Numbered from the stretch's first letter, positions 29,714 to 39,923 are shown. The stretch: DNA of 64,000 bases from an uncultured Butyricimonas sp. (GCA_944321845.1 CALUMT010000010.1:84783-148782), one strand, 5' to 3'. Numbers and translations: made by a program. Notes: generated by a model not told the origin, from the sequence alone.

Positions 29714-31312
29714 CTATGAGTCGGCCATTTTATGGCGGACAAGTTTCCATATTTGGGATAGTCGCAGCATGTTGTTGGTGTTGGAACTGAGCAGGTGTCG
29801 ATAGTTTGAAGCCAATATCGCGAGTAGAATGATGATGGCGATGATTGTGGCATAACCGTATACTTCTTTTAAACTCACCATGAGGATTTGCTTCTGGAAT
29901 TCTCCGTATAGGGAGGTGAAGGAATTGGCCATGGAATGCATGGAGTCGATGTAACTTCCAAGTCCTGCAATGTTCTTTTGCTGGATGTGGTTGAATAACT
30001 GGGAGACTATAGCGGAGCTTAATGGTCCCCCGAAACTGGTTCGTATGAAACCGATGACGCACATGGCTTCAAAGTAATAGATGAATGTGACGCATCCGGC
30101 AAGGGCATAAGTCAATGAGGTGTACACGATGCTGACTCCAGCTCCTTTAAATACCATAGGCAAATAGAGCATGTATTTTTCTGTTGAGGCATCAATCAGA
30201 AAGTAAAGCATCACCTGGTATAATAGAAAAAAGAAAAAACCTGTCAGTACAATGTCTTTAATTTGCCATTTCCATTTTACTAAGGTGAGATAAAATATTC
30301 CCGTGCCAACGGCGATCCCGATGGGGAGTCCCCAGCTTATGTCTGCGTTATGTCGTTGATCAAAGCCGAGAATGGCGCCCGTGAAAATATTTTGAATGGA
30401 AGTGGATGTGGCGGACATTAGTGTCATGCATCCGAACAGTATAAATATATAGAGCATGTTGCGTTGGGAGAACGTCTTCAGATTTATATATGGGTGACGT
30501 ATGGTAGCGGCTCGTTGGAGGCACAGGAACAGAAGAACTATGGCAAAAATGATGGCCCGTCGTATTTTCTCACCTTCAAGCCAGTCATAATGTTCCCCGT
30601 ATACACAGATGAACACGATACATAGCAGCCACAAGCTCCATAGGATTCCTCCCAGGTAATCGATACCCTTGAAAGGCATATAGGGGCCTTGCCTGAATTT
30701 GCGGCGCATGCAGAAATAAACCAAGGCGAAGATAATGATGAATGCCCCGATAGTCAATCGATGCATGGCTTTCCAGTCGAAGGCATATATGCTGTAACCG
30801 GTGGCGATATTCACGAGCTGCACGCTTCCCAGGACAAAAGTGAATAGAAAGGGGAAGAATACCGCAAAATCTCTTTTGGGCGTGATCTTTAGTTGTATAT
30901 TACTCCAGCAGACGAATGTGCCCACGATTTTGGAAAAGCCGCTGATGAAGGACAGGAAAACAACGAGTGGCAGAAAATCGGATACCATGCACAAGTAGTC
31001 GCTGACGCTGAAAACTCCACCCGAGAACAGAAGAAGTTCTCGGGGAGGAAAACGGAATAGTATCCTGAATAATAGCGGAAAGGCGATAGTTAGTCCGGTC
31101 ATGGAGGCGTATCCTGCCATCATGATATCCTCGTTTATCCAGGATAGGTCTCCCGACATTTCGGCAACGGCGGACATGTAGACCCCTCCGGAAAACATGT
31201 AAACAATGATGATTAGTATAAATAGCGGGAAACGTAGGGATATGGGTACGAAATCCTTCCACGCCATGATGCGTCTTGCCGAGGCGACTTCTGCTGCTGA
31301 CGGTGTTTCCAT
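29714..31312 (-). CDS. EmrB-like MFS drug transporter (DHA2 type)
   Basis: The 532-residue protein has about 14 hydrophobic segments, the count of the DHA2 family. It is the last gene of a marR-tolC-emrA-emrB unit, 4 nt after the HlyD-family adaptor, so it is read as the inner-membrane pump of a tripartite exporter. Primary sequence is far from E. coli EmrB, as is usual for Bacteroidetes members. Probable cargo is lipophilic toxic compounds such as bile acids or drugs, but this is an inference from the regulator and operon type. Confidence 0.85.
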   Translation of the reverse strand: METPSAAEVASARRIMAWKDFVPISLRFPLFILIIIVYMFSGGVYMSAVAEMSGDLSWINEDIMMAGYASMTGLTIAFPLLFRILFRFPPRELLLFSGGVFSVSDYLCMVSDFLPLVVFLSFISGFSKIVGTFVCWSNIQLKITPKRDFAVFFPFLFTFVLGSVQLVNIATGYSIYAFDWKAMHRLTIGAFIIIFALVYFCMRRKFRQGPYMPFKGIDYLGGILWSLWLLCIVFICVYGEHYDWLEGEKIRRAIIFAIVLLFLCLQRAATIRHPYINLKTFSQRNMLYIFILFGCMTLMSATSTSIQNIFTGAILGFDQRHNADISWGLPIGIAVGTGIFYLTLVKWKWQIKDIVLTGFFFFLLYQVMLYFLIDASTEKYMLYLPMVFKGAGVSIVYTSLTYALAGCVTFIYYFEAMCVIGFIRTSFGGPLSSAIVSQLFNHIQQKNIAGLGSYIDSMHSMANSFTSLYGEFQKQILMVSLKEVYGYATIIAIIILLAILASNYRHLLSSNTNNMLRLSQIWKLVRHKMADS

Positions 31313-31316
31313 GGTA

Positions 31317-32351
31317 TCAATACTTTACTTCACACTCCACGTTCATGCCGGAGCGCAAACGGTTAATGTCTTCTTGTCGGTTTTGGTCCGTGAAAATGAT
31401 TTTGATTGGTATGCGTTGTTCAATTTTCACGAAATTCCCGGCCGAGTTGTCTTGGGGAATAATGGAATATTGGGCTCCGGTAGCGTTGGAAAGAGTGGCG
31501 ACCTCTCCGTGATATTCAATGCCGGGAACGGCATCTACACTTATACTGACCGCTTGCCCTTCTTGAATGTTGGCTGTTTGGGTTTCCTTGTAATTGGCTA
31601 TAATCCACACGTTGTAATGTTCCACGACAGATAGCAGCGTCTGTCCTGGTTGGATCAACTGCCCTTCTTGTATGGCTTTGCGAGAAGTCACTCCGTCGCA
31701 TGGGGCCGTGATGACTGTATAGGATAAATTGAGTTCGGCCAGATTCTGTGCCGCTTTGGCGACCTCGATGTTGGTTTGGTTCTGTTCCAGACGTTGGGTT
31801 TGTTCGTCTTTTATCAGTGAGGTACTTTTCTTTTGGCGGACAAGCATGTCGTATTTGGCTTTTGTGGCCTCGTAATCTGCCTTGGCGTTGTCGTATTGCT
31901 GTTTGGTTACGGCCTCTTGGGCGAATAATTGTTCGTACCTGTGGAAGTCTGTTTTGGCTTGCGCTAGCCTGATGCGGAGTTCCTCAATATTTGCGTCGGA
32001 AACAGTGAGGTTGTTTGCCGTGGTGGAAATGACGGTTTGCATGGCCGTGTTTTCCATGAGCGTTTTCTGGTAGTTCGCTTGGGCTTGCACTACTTTCAGC
32101 TTGTATTCGGTGTTTTCGATGACTACAAGAGTGTCTCCTTCATGAACGAATTGGAAATCATCAAAGTATACCTTTTGTATGAATCCTTGTACTCTTGAAT
32201 TAATAGGAATGATATTCCGTCTTACCTGGGCATTGTCCGTGTACTCGACTTGTCCGAAATGAAGGAATTTGGAGCATACCCAAGTCAATCCGCTGAGAAT
32301 TATTGCGATAACAATGATGTTGCGCAATATCTTTTTATTTTTTCTGTTCAT
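31317..32351 (-). CDS. HlyD/EmrA family periplasmic adaptor
   Basis: The 344-residue protein has an N-terminal TM anchor (about 9-28) and a first lipoyl half near VEYTDNAQVRRNIIPINSRVQG. A long coiled-coil hairpin spans about 85-210, and the second lipoyl half with beta-barrel (VITAPCDGVTSRKAIQEGQ) follows. The family links the inner-membrane pump to a TolC channel. It lies 7 nt after the tolC-like gene and 4 nt before the pump gene. Confidence 0.93.
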   Translation of the reverse strand: MNRKNKKILRNIIVIAIILSGLTWVCSKFLHFGQVEYTDNAQVRRNIIPINSRVQGFIQKVYFDDFQFVHEGDTLVVIENTEYKLKVVQAQANYQKTLMENTAMQTVISTTANNLTVSDANIEELRIRLAQAKTDFHRYEQLFAQEAVTKQQYDNAKADYEATKAKYDMLVRQKKSTSLIKDEQTQRLEQNQTNIEVAKAAQNLAELNLSYTVITAPCDGVTSRKAIQEGQLIQPGQTLLSVVEHYNVWIIANYKETQTANIQEGQAVSISVDAVPGIEYHGEVATLSNATGAQYSIIPQDNSAGNFVKIEQRIPIKIIFTDQNRQEDINRLRSGMNVECEVKY

Positions 32352-32358
32352 ATTGATG

Positions 32359-33690
32359 TTATTTATTTGTTGCGTTAAGTGAACCTGTCGTGTACAGGAG
32401 TTTATAATAATTGTAAATGACGTTTATTTGTGCGTTCACGTGTTGTACTTCTGCGGACAGTCTTAGGTTGTCCGCATCCACCAGGTCGGTCACCAGTACG
32501 AGGTCATTGGCGTACCGGTTGGCGATTACTTCGTAGTTTTCTCGGGCAAGTTGCAGGCTTTTTTCCTGGGTTTTCAGAAGTTCGAAAGAGTCCAGGTAAC
32601 GGATGTAGGCGGCCCGAACCTGGAGGGTCACGTCTTCCTCGGATGATGCGAGTTCCCGTTGTGCTTGCTCTATCGTGGTGCGTAGCCGGGACAGGCTTTT
32701 GGAGTTCTTGTATAGGCTTCCGATATTGTATTTTAATCCGACACCGATGTACCAGGTGTTTATATTGTTGTCTATCGTGGGAATTTCGTAGGTTATTGGC
32801 CCCTTGAGGTTATCTCCCGCGATGAGGGTTATTTGAGGCATGTATTCTGATTTTGCCACTTTTTCTTTTTTACCCAGCACGTCAAGTGCAAGACGGTTCT
32901 TGTTCAGGAGTGGGGAAGTCCGGAAGGCTGTTTCCTGGAATTCCTGTTCTTGGGATCTTGGTAGTTGACGGTCGAGTAGCGTTGTGTCGGGATAGATCTC
33001 TGTTTGTGGAGGTAAGTCCAGCATGGTCACCAGTTTGTTGTTGTAGATATGGATGGAACTTATCAGTTCCGTGCGTTTGTATTGCAGGTTTTGGTACTGT
33101 ACCTCGTATCTTGTTATGTCGTTATTCAGGGCCACCCCTGCTGCTTCCCGGGCCTGCATGTCCCGAATCACCTGCCGGGTCTGTTCGATATTTTTATCAT
33201 AGACGGTCAGCAGGTTTCGGAACTTATATAAATCAAGGTAGTAGCCGGTCAATAGGAAATAGATTTCCTGTCGATGTGCGGTGAGACTCCATTCCGCGAT
33301 TTCCTTCTGTAATTTCAGGCTTTGGATGTTGTTGTGGATGGCGCCACCGGCAAATATTACCTGGGAGGCTTCAATGGCAAAGCTGTTCCCGAAATGAGGG
33401 GACGTGTATGTTTCTCCGTTGGAAAAGTCCCGCTCTGCCACCCAGGCATTCCCGTTGTATGTGGCAGAGGCCGAGAATTCGACATTGGGAAGATAGGCAT
33501 TCCGGGCGACGGCAATGTCTTCCTCGTTGCCCTTGACTGCCGATTCGAAGATTTTAATGCTCTTGCTTTGGGTGTCAGCAAGCAAAAATAGTTCGTTCAG
33601 GCTCATGACCCGTTTCGGAGATTGGGCTGAAATGCCGAAAGCGTACACCAGCAGGCTGCCGGTGATGATATATTTCGTGATATGTTTCAT
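32359..33690 (-). CDS. TolC family outer-membrane efflux channel
   Basis: The 443-residue protein is counted from ATG 33690; the open frame extends to 33729 without signal-like sequence. The signal peptide is KHITKYIITGSLLVYAFGISA, cleaved before QSPKR. Two outer-membrane efflux protein repeats follow (SLNELFLLADTQSKSIKIFE and the later LQVRAAYIRYLDSFELLKTQ helices). It forms the outer-membrane duct of the exporter. A 23-bp palindrome in its leader matches one in front of marR. Confidence 0.92.
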   Translation of the reverse strand: MKHITKYIITGSLLVYAFGISAQSPKRVMSLNELFLLADTQSKSIKIFESAVKGNEEDIAVARNAYLPNVEFSASATYNGNAWVAERDFSNGETYTSPHFGNSFAIEASQVIFAGGAIHNNIQSLKLQKEIAEWSLTAHRQEIYFLLTGYYLDLYKFRNLLTVYDKNIEQTRQVIRDMQAREAAGVALNNDITRYEVQYQNLQYKRTELISSIHIYNNKLVTMLDLPPQTEIYPDTTLLDRQLPRSQEQEFQETAFRTSPLLNKNRLALDVLGKKEKVAKSEYMPQITLIAGDNLKGPITYEIPTIDNNINTWYIGVGLKYNIGSLYKNSKSLSRLRTTIEQAQRELASSEEDVTLQVRAAYIRYLDSFELLKTQEKSLQLARENYEVIANRYANDLVLVTDLVDADNLRLSAEVQHVNAQINVIYNYYKLLYTTGSLNATNK

Positions 33691-33711
33691 GGTATGTTGA
33701 TTGATATGGTA

Positions 33712-33734
33712 AATAGTATACAATAGCAACTATT
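33712..33734. promoter_or_regulatory. Operator-like palindrome between marR and tolC
   Basis: Six-base arms AATAGT and ACTATT enclose an 11-bp centre. The core TAGTATACAATAGCAACTA matches, with one difference and in the opposite orientation, the core of the palindrome upstream of marR. Likely a MarR binding site. Confidence 0.7.
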
Positions 33735-33750
33735 ATAATAAAAAAAAGGC

Positions 33751-34182
33751 TTAGATGTCATTCGCCTTTTGGGAGATCTTCTCGATAACCTCAAAAAATG
33801 TGGCAATCTTTTCTGGTGATATGCCTTCCAGTAATTCATTTGAAAGCCGTTTCTCGATTTCCTGGTATTGGCAGACCACTTCTTCTCCTTTTTCTGTTAT
33901 ACTCAATAGATTCTCGCGCCTGTCCTCGGGGTTCACGGTGCGTTTGGCCAATCCTTTTTCTTCCAGCGAGTCAATCATACGCATCACCACTGATTTGTTC
34001 TTGCCTGTAGCGATGGCTATATTTTGCAGAATTTGGTCTGTTCTAGCCTTTATCATGTTCAGCAGGATGAACTCTTCCACGGTCATTTTGACTTCTGCTT
34101 CCTGTGTGTATCGCTGTTTCATCAATCGGTGCAGTTTGTTCCGCAATTTACCGACGGTTGTTCCGAGTAATTCTTGTGTCAT
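33751..34182 (-). CDS. MarR family transcriptional regulator
   Basis: The 143-residue winged-helix protein has a recognition helix region QNIAIATGKNKSVVMRMIDSLEEKG and a wing VNPEDRRENLLSITEKGEEV, the classic MarR DxR motif. It is first in a unit with the TolC, HlyD and MFS genes and is flanked by two near-identical 23-bp palindromes. Autoregulated repression of the exporter, relieved by a small ligand, is therefore the likely job. Confidence 0.93.
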   Translation of the reverse strand: MTQELLGTTVGKLRNKLHRLMKQRYTQEAEVKMTVEEFILLNMIKARTDQILQNIAIATGKNKSVVMRMIDSLEEKGLAKRTVNPEDRRENLLSITEKGEEVVCQYQEIEKRLSNELLEGISPEKIATFFEVIEKISQKANDI

Positions 34183-34200
34183 GTTTTTCTATTTTGACGG

Positions 34201-34208
34201 CAAAGATA
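34201..34208 (-). promoter_or_regulatory. -7 box of the marR promoter
   Basis: On the minus strand the box reads TATCTTTG, an exact match to TAnnTTTG, 18 nt before the marR start codon. The -33 region falls inside the palindrome at 34223-34245, so a bound regulator would block the sigma factor. Confidence 0.75.
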
Positions 34209-34222
34209 GCATTATATTTTAC

Positions 34223-34245
34223 ATTAGTTGCTATTGTGTACTAAT
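34223..34245. promoter_or_regulatory. Operator-like palindrome in the marR promoter
   Basis: Perfect six-base arms ATTAGT and ACTAAT surround an 11-bp centre. The core TAGTTGCTATTGTGTACTA is the reverse complement, with one difference, of the core at 33714-33732. Confidence 0.72.
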
Positions 34246-34374
34246 TTTTGGTGGTTATGGGATCGTTTTTATGTATTTAGTTGATCCATGGTGAGATGTA
34301 TTAGACTGCATGGAAGTATGTTCTGTTATTTCCTTTAAGAAATGGGATGCTCGAAAAAACGGGTTGATGATTAA

Positions 34375-34410
34375 AAATAAAAAAACAGGATAATCGTGAG
34401 ATTATCCTGT
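34375..34410 (-). terminator. Rho-independent terminator downstream of dnaK
   Basis: An 11-bp perfect stem, ACAGGATAATC (34385-34395) with GATTATCCTGT (34400-34410), is followed on the minus strand by a run of T with one A. Confidence 0.92.
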
Positions 34411-34433
34411 TTTGATATTGAATTGGTTATCAA

Positions 34434-36347
34434 TTACTTCACTTCCTCGAAGTCCACGTCTGTCACTTCCTGGTCTTTGCCTCCGTTGTTGGCGGATTGT
34501 TGGTTGGAGGTGTTTTGCGTGTTTTGTGCACCAGCGGCCCCTTGTTGTTGGGCGTTGTACATCTCTTGGGATGCGGCCTGGAACACGTTGTTCAACTCGT
34601 CGATGGCACTGTTGATGGCAGCCACGTCCTGAGCCTTGTGGGCATCTTTCAGGCGTTGCAAGGCAGCCTCGATCGGTTGTTTCTTGTCTGCCGGCAACTT
34701 GTCACCGAATTCCTTCAGTTGTTTTTCCGTTTGGAAAATCATACTGTCGGCTTTGTTTATCGTGTCGATACGTTCCTTTTCCTTTTTATCGGCCTCGGCA
34801 TTGGCGGCGGCTTCGTCTTTCATCCGTTTGATTTCGCTTTCGGACAGACCGGATGAAGCCTCAATACGGATGGATTGTTCCTTACCGGTAGCCTTATCCT
34901 TGGCAGATACTTTCAATATACCGTTGGCGTCGATATCGAAACTTACCTCAATCTGTGGCACTCCACGTGGGGCTGGTGGTAGTCCGTCCAAGTGGAAACG
35001 GCCGATTGTCTTGTTGTCCTTTGCCATCGGACGTTCACCTTGCAATACGTGGATTTCCACGCTTGGTTGGTTGTCTGCTGCCGTTGAGAATACCTCTGAT
35101 TTCTTCGTCGGGATAGTCGTGTTGGCCTCGATCAACTTGGTCATCACGCCACCTAAGGTTTCGATACCCAATGAAAGCGGGGTAACATCCAACAACAATA
35201 CGTCTTTTACTTCTCCTGTCAATACACCACCTTGGATAGATGCACCTACGGCTACTACTTCATCCGGGTTAACTCCCTTGGATGGGGTCTTGCCGAAGAA
35301 TGCCTCAACTTTCTTCTGTACGGCAGGGATACGGGTAGAACCACCCACGAGGATGACCTCGTCAATGCTGGAAGCCGTCAAATTGGCATTCTGCAAAGCT
35401 CTGCGGCAGGGTTCGATAGTGGCTTGAATCAAGTGATCCGTCAATTGTTCGAACTGAGAACGGGTCAATGTTCTTACCAAGTGTTTGGGCACTCCGTCAA
35501 CCGGGAAGATGTACGGCAGGTTGATTTCCGTTGAGGTTGAACTGGAAAGTTCGATTTTAGCTTTCTCGGCAGCCTCTTTCAATCGTTGGTGAGCCATCGG
35601 GTCCTTGCGGATATCCACGCCTTCATCTTTCTTGAATTCATCGGCCAACCAGTTGATGATCACGTCATCGAAGTCATCACCTCCCAGGTGAGTATCACCA
35701 TCCGTTGATTTTACCTCGAATACACCGTCACCCAATTCCAGGATGGATATATCAAAGGTACCACCACCCAAGTCGAACACGGCGATCTTCATATCCTTGT
35801 CCTGCTTGTCCAGACCGTATGCCAGGGCGGCAGCCGTCGGTTCGTTGATGATACGCTTAACGGTCAGTCCGGCGATTTCTCCGGCTTCTTTCGTTGCCTG
35901 ACGTTGCGCATCGTTAAAGTAGGCCGGTACGGTGATCACGGCTTCCGTCACTTCCTGTCCGAGGTAATCTTCAGCGGTTTTCTTCATCTTCTGAAGAATC
36001 ATGGCAGAGATTTCCTGCGGGGAATATTTGCGGTCCCCGATTTCTACCCGCGGGGTGTTGTTGTCACCTCTTACCACTTTATAAGCGACACGTTTGATTT
36101 CCTTTTCTACCTGATCATAGGTTTCACCCATGAATCGTTTGATAGAGTATATTGTTCTCGTTGGGTTCGTTATGGCCTGACGTTTTGCCGGGTCCCCAAC
36201 TTTTCTTTCTCCGTTATCCACGAAAGCGACGATAGATGGAGTGGTTCGTCTTCCTTCGCTGTTAGGGATTACCACTGGTTCGTTACCTTCCATCACTGCA
36301 ACGCAGGAGTTCGTGGTTCCCAAATCGATACCTATTATTTTTCCCAT
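34434..36347 (-). CDS. dnaK: Chaperone DnaK (Hsp70)
   Basis: The 637-residue Hsp70 has the nucleotide-binding motifs [32 protein letters not shown] and [15 protein letters not shown] substrate-binding domain ([17 protein letters not shown] onward) and a helical lid follow, with a low-complexity tail ending in DVDFEEVK. It is a full-length ATP-driven folding chaperone. No dnaJ or grpE lies beside it. The leader upstream contains a perfect small hairpin at 36401-36417. Confidence 0.98.
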   Translation of the reverse strand: MGKIIGIDLGTTNSCVAVMEGNEPVVIPNSEGRRTTPSIVAFVDNGERKVGDPAKRQAITNPTRTIYSIKRFMGETYDQVEKEIKRVAYKVVRGDNNTPRVEIGDRKYSPQEISAMILQKMKKTAEDYLGQEVTEAVITVPAYFNDAQRQATKEAGEIAGLTVKRIINEPTAAALAYGLDKQDKDMKIAVFDLGGGTFDISILELGDGVFEVKSTDGDTHLGGDDFDDVIINWLADEFKKDEGVDIRKDPMAHQRLKEAAEKAKIELSSSTSTEINLPYIFPVDGVPKHLVRTLTRSQFEQLTDHLIQATIEPCRRALQNANLTASSIDEVILVGGSTRIPAVQKKVEAFFGKTPSKGVNPDEVVAVGASIQGGVLTGEVKDVLLLDVTPLSLGIETLGGVMTKLIEANTTIPTKKSEVFSTAADNQPSVEIHVLQGERPMAKDNKTIGRFHLDGLPPAPRGVPQIEVSFDIDANGILKVSAKDKATGKEQSIRIEASSGLSESEIKRMKDEAAANAEADKKEKERIDTINKADSMIFQTEKQLKEFGDKLPADKKQPIEAALQRLKDAHKAQDVAAINSAIDELNNVFQAASQEMYNAQQQGAAGAQNTQNTSNQQSANNGGKDQEVTDVDFEEVK

Positions 36348-36812
36348 AGTGATTAATATTATTTATTTATTATTTCTTTCGTTCTTTTTGTTTGCCTTCC
36401 GTCTTTCGATGAAAGACATCTATCCTTTAGCAAACCATGTGCCACTCGAAAAAATGATGGTTTTGGCCTTTTCTGGTTCTTGAATTTGTCATAAATTCTG
36501 CCATAACGTCAGAAAATGATCCTGCGGAAGGAATTTGCGTCACTTTTGCCATGCTTCGTGCCCGGTTGTGAGGAAAGACACTCCCTCTTCTCGTGTGGTA
36601 GCCCAGCCGTCGGGAATTCGGTTATAGTAACTTCATTCTTTCTTCGTTTTATCTTCGATTCAACTGGCTTTTTTAATGAGTGTCCCATGGATGGGGATGG
36701 TGGGAATAATGTCGTGTTTTGCCCGGGGAATACTTGGGGGTGGGAGGACGGAGAGAAAAGGCGAGGAATGCCTGACGAGGGGAAGGGTACCATGTGGTTA
36801 TGAAGAATCTTA
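36348..36812. other. Intergenic region between divergent dnaK and the GT-C/TPR gene
   Basis: About 500 bp separate the two start codons. It holds a 7-bp perfect hairpin GTCTTTC-GAT-GAAAGAC at 36401-36417, about 55-70 nt before the dnaK start, which could sit in the dnaK leader RNA. Open frames here (for example plus strand 36516-36803) have no family resemblance and I regard them as noise. I see no clear heat-shock promoter of the sigma-32 type and no CIRCE element. Confidence 0.4.
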
Positions 36813-36843
36813 TTTGTTTTTTATAGGATTTTAATTACCTTTA
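36813..36843 (+). promoter_or_regulatory. Promoter of the GT-C/TPR gene
   Basis: TTTG (36813-36816), a 19-bp spacer and TACCTTTA (36836-36843) fit the Bacteroidetes -33/-7 pattern. The box is only 11 nt before ATG 36855, so either the leader is very short or translation starts at ATG 36888. Confidence 0.6.
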
Positions 36844-36854
36844 TCCCCATTAAA

Positions 36855-39800
36855 ATGCATACATTCATCGTGAAAGAATTACAGGATATGAAATTGCAGG
36901 TGATCGGATTCACTGCAAAACAGGATAATCAGCAAACTGTCAATTTACAGGCGTTTCAAGGTTTTGATTTACAGGTGGTGGCCGGGGAAAACCGGCAGGA
37001 GGTATTTCTTCGTCTTTTGCGGGAGTCTTCTGCGGAAGAAGTGCTCGTGGTGGATTTGGATCGGGTGGCTCCTTCGGCCGTTCCGGGATTTATCCAGGCT
37101 TACCGGAAACAGAAACGTGGGAATCACCTTTATTATGCCGCTTCCCGGAAACGGAAGTTGTGGTTCGGATTCATGGATGCCTGTCTTTGGCGGGGCGATC
37201 GGGTGTTGACGGATACCCCCGTGCTGGTGGGCGAGAAGTCGTTGTTTCTGAAGGCTTACGCTGGAGAAGATTTGGATTCCAATCTGTTGCGGGCCTTGAG
37301 CTATAGCTTGCAGAAGGCCTACGTGAAGTTTGCCGCTTTGGACGTTGCACCTTGCTGGAAAGAGAGTGAGGGAACGGGTGATCCGGCGGTGAATTACCTG
37401 TTGCGGTTGCCGTTCCGTTTCCTGGTATCCGGTGCTTTCTTCAAGACGTTGTTCTCTTCGGCTCATCGGGCGGAGCGGGATATGGTGTACCGGCTGTTGA
37501 TGCTGGTGTTCGGCGTGTTTGTGTTCCTGTATATGCCCTATATCAGCAAGGATTTCGGTATCAGCGGTGACGAGTACGTGGATCATCGGCATGCCGGCTA
37601 CGTGATAGACTTTTTTACCAAGGGAGATAAGGCCGCGTTGAATCAGCCGAAGACGGCACTGCATCTTTACGGGAACTCGGTCCAGGTGGTGGCGGCCGTG
37701 GTGGCTCGGGCTATCGGGGCAGATGACGTGTATGCCGTGCGGCATTTCATTTGTGCGCTGGTAGGGGCTTCCGGGGTGGTGTTCATCGGGTTGCTGGGAT
37801 TGCGTTTCGGGGGTGGCCTGTGTGGTTTGCTTTCCATGCTGATGTTGTTCTTTTCACCCCGTTTCTTCGGCCATAGTATGAATAACCTGAAGGATATCCC
37901 CTTCGCGGTGGGGTACCTGATAGCAATATTTTATTTCGTGCGGCTTTTTGACCGATTCCCGGTGATCAAGTTGCGCCATGCCCTGGGGGCTGTCGTGGGT
38001 ATTGCCCTGGCCCTGGGAACCCGTTCCGGGGGATTGATTTTGTTCCCCTACCTGTTCATGTACGCGGGGTTGTTCTATATATTGTGGGTGGGATTCAAGA
38101 ATTTCTACCGTTTCCTGCGTTACCGCCGGGAAGTGGAGAATATTCTTTTCCTGTTGGTGCTGGTGTTGGGCGCGGGTTATTTCCTTTCCATCATCACCTG
38201 GCCCTTTGCCCTGGCGAAGCCGTTGACGAACGTGGTTCTTTCCTTGAAGGAATTCACGAATTACAATATCGGATTGCGGACGATATTCGAGGGTAAGCAG
38301 ATGATGTCCAGTATGCTGCCCGTGCATTATGCCCCGAAATACTTGATGATTGCCTCCCCGCTCGTGGTGGTGGTGGGTTTCGTGGGGTATCTTTTCTTCC
38401 TTGTGTTCCGCAAGCGGGAATTCTCGCTGTTGTCCTTTTTCCTGCTGTTTGCGTTGGTGTTCCCCGTTTTCTGGGTGATTTACCAGAAATCGAACCTGTA
38501 CGGGGGTATCCGCCACTTGTTGTTCGTGATGCCGTTCATGGTGTTGCTGGCGGCCCGGTTCTGGACGCTGGTTTTGGCTCACGGGGGTAAACTTGTGAAG
38601 GTGGGAGGGGCGGTGGCCTTTGTGGCCTTGTTGTTCCTGCCGGCCCGTCACATGGCGGTCAACCATCCCAGCGAGTACGTTTATTTTAACGAACTGGTTG
38701 GGGGAGTGAAGGGTGCTTACGGGGATTACGAGACGGATTATTATTACAATTCCCTGAAGAAGGCGGCTGACTGGTTCAAGCAGAACGTGGATTATAAGGA
38801 CAAATCGATAACTATCGTGACGAATCACAGTTCCAATCTCGCGCATTATTTCCGGAAGGATACCAACGTGCATATCATTTATGGCCGTTATTACGAGAAG
38901 TATGGGGCGGATTGGGATTACATGATATTCGACAACGTGTACATCAACAGTTTCCAGCTGAAGAACGGACTATTCCCCGTGAAGGAGGGTTTCCTTTATT
39001 CCGTGGACGTGGACGGCTTGCCGATGAGTGTCGTGGGCAAGCGTACCTCCAAGGATGATTTCCGGGCCGTGCAGTTGATGAAGGAGAACCGTTTCCAGGA
39101 GGCCATTGTGCTGATGAAGAATTATCTTGCCGCTCACCCCTGGAACGAGGAAATCTGGATGCGATTGGCTCGGGCCTATTACCTGGTGGATAGCGTGGAG
39201 CAGACTTACACCTGTGCGGATAAGGCTTTGGCCTTGCAGCCGCAGTTGATGGATGCCTTGAACCTGAAGGCTTTTTCTGCCGTGGATCTGGGACGTTTCG
39301 CGGAGGCTCATCGGGCGGTGGATGCCATGCTGGCCCAGAATGATATCGCTTCCCAGTCCTATTACATGAAGGCTTGGGTTTATTATCACGAACGACAGGA
39401 CCAGAAGGCGTTGGAATACCTGAACCGGGCATTGCGTTACAATCCCCGCAACGTGCAGGCGCTTGCCTTGGCAGGGGATATCCTGTACCGCAATTATAAC
39501 TATGCCTCGGCAATCAGGCCTTACGAACAGGTGGTGCGTATGCAGAAGGCGGACGAGAACGTGTTCCTTTCGTTGGCGGACTGTTACAGCCGCACGGGGA
39601 AATATGCCGGGATAAAGCCTATCGCGGATTTGTTGCGTCGGGAAGGAAAGGACAAGTTCCGGTTGGACAAGATAGAGATCAGGGCCTTGTTGTTGCAAAA
39701 GCAACTGGCGGAAGCCGGTAAGCGTTTGGAGACCTATTCCCCCTCGGATGACGATACGGAATTGATGGTGCTCAGGGCTTTGTATGACTGGCTTTCCGGG

Positions 39801-39914
39801 CGACAGGCCGCGGCAATGGAAAGATTGGAGCAGGTGTTGGCGAAAGACAAGACGAACGGGGAGGCCTTGCAGTTGCAACAGATGATGCGCCAACAGGGTA
39901 ACATGAAAAGATAA
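36855..39914 (+). CDS. Large GT-C-type membrane glycosyltransferase with TPR tail
   Basis: The 1019-residue protein has three parts. Residues about 12-190 look like a decayed GT-A fold (EEVLVVDLDRVAPSAVPGFI and LYYAASRKRKL mirror GT2 spacing) without obvious catalytic residues. Residues about 215-600 form a polytopic GT-C core with an acidic luminal motif ISGDEYVDHRHAGY in the first loop, as in ArnT/PMT-like enzymes. About 730-1019 hold tandem TPR helices (LMKENRFQEAIVLMKNYLAA onward). It probably moves a sugar from a polyprenyl-phosphate donor to protein or lipid outside the membrane. The GT2 gene 9 nt downstream could make that donor. The acceptor is unknown. Confidence 0.75.
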   Translation: MHTFIVKELQDMKLQVIGFTAKQDNQQTVNLQAFQGFDLQVVAGENRQEVFLRLLRESSAEEVLVVDLDRVAPSAVPGFIQAYRKQKRGNHLYYAASRKRKLWFGFMDACLWRGDRVLTDTPVLVGEKSLFLKAYAGEDLDSNLLRALSYSLQKAYVKFAALDVAPCWKESEGTGDPAVNYLLRLPFRFLVSGAFFKTLFSSAHRAERDMVYRLLMLVFGVFVFLYMPYISKDFGISGDEYVDHRHAGYVIDFFTKGDKAALNQPKTALHLYGNSVQVVAAVVARAIGADDVYAVRHFICALVGASGVVFIGLLGLRFGGGLCGLLSMLMLFFSPRFFGHSMNNLKDIPFAVGYLIAIFYFVRLFDRFPVIKLRHALGAVVGIALALGTRSGGLILFPYLFMYAGLFYILWVGFKNFYRFLRYRREVENILFLLVLVLGAGYFLSIITWPFALAKPLTNVVLSLKEFTNYNIGLRTIFEGKQMMSSMLPVHYAPKYLMIASPLVVVVGFVGYLFFLVFRKREFSLLSFFLLFALVFPVFWVIYQKSNLYGGIRHLLFVMPFMVLLAARFWTLVLAHGGKLVKVGGAVAFVALLFLPARHMAVNHPSEYVYFNELVGGVKGAYGDYETDYYYNSLKKAADWFKQNVDYKDKSITIVTNHSSNLAHYFRKDTNVHIIYGRYYEKYGADWDYMIFDNVYINSFQLKNGLFPVKEGFLYSVDVDGLPMSVVGKRTSKDDFRAVQLMKENRFQEAIVLMKNYLAAHPWNEEIWMRLARAYYLVDSVEQTYTCADKALALQPQLMDALNLKAFSAVDLGRFAEAHRAVDAMLAQNDIASQSYYMKAWVYYHERQDQKALEYLNRALRYNPRNVQALALAGDILYRNYNYASAIRPYEQVVRMQKADENVFLSLADCYSRTGKYAGIKPIADLLRREGKDKFRLDKIEIRALLLQKQLAEAGKRLETYSPSDDDTELMVLRALYDWLSGRQAAAMERLEQVLAKDKTNGEALQLQQMMRQQGNMKR

Positions 39915-39923
39915 ACGGACGCC

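Noticed and set aside
36516-36803. 95-codon open frame in the dnaK upstream gap
   Set aside because: No family resemblance, odd composition, and no supporting promoter or neighbour; likely chance.
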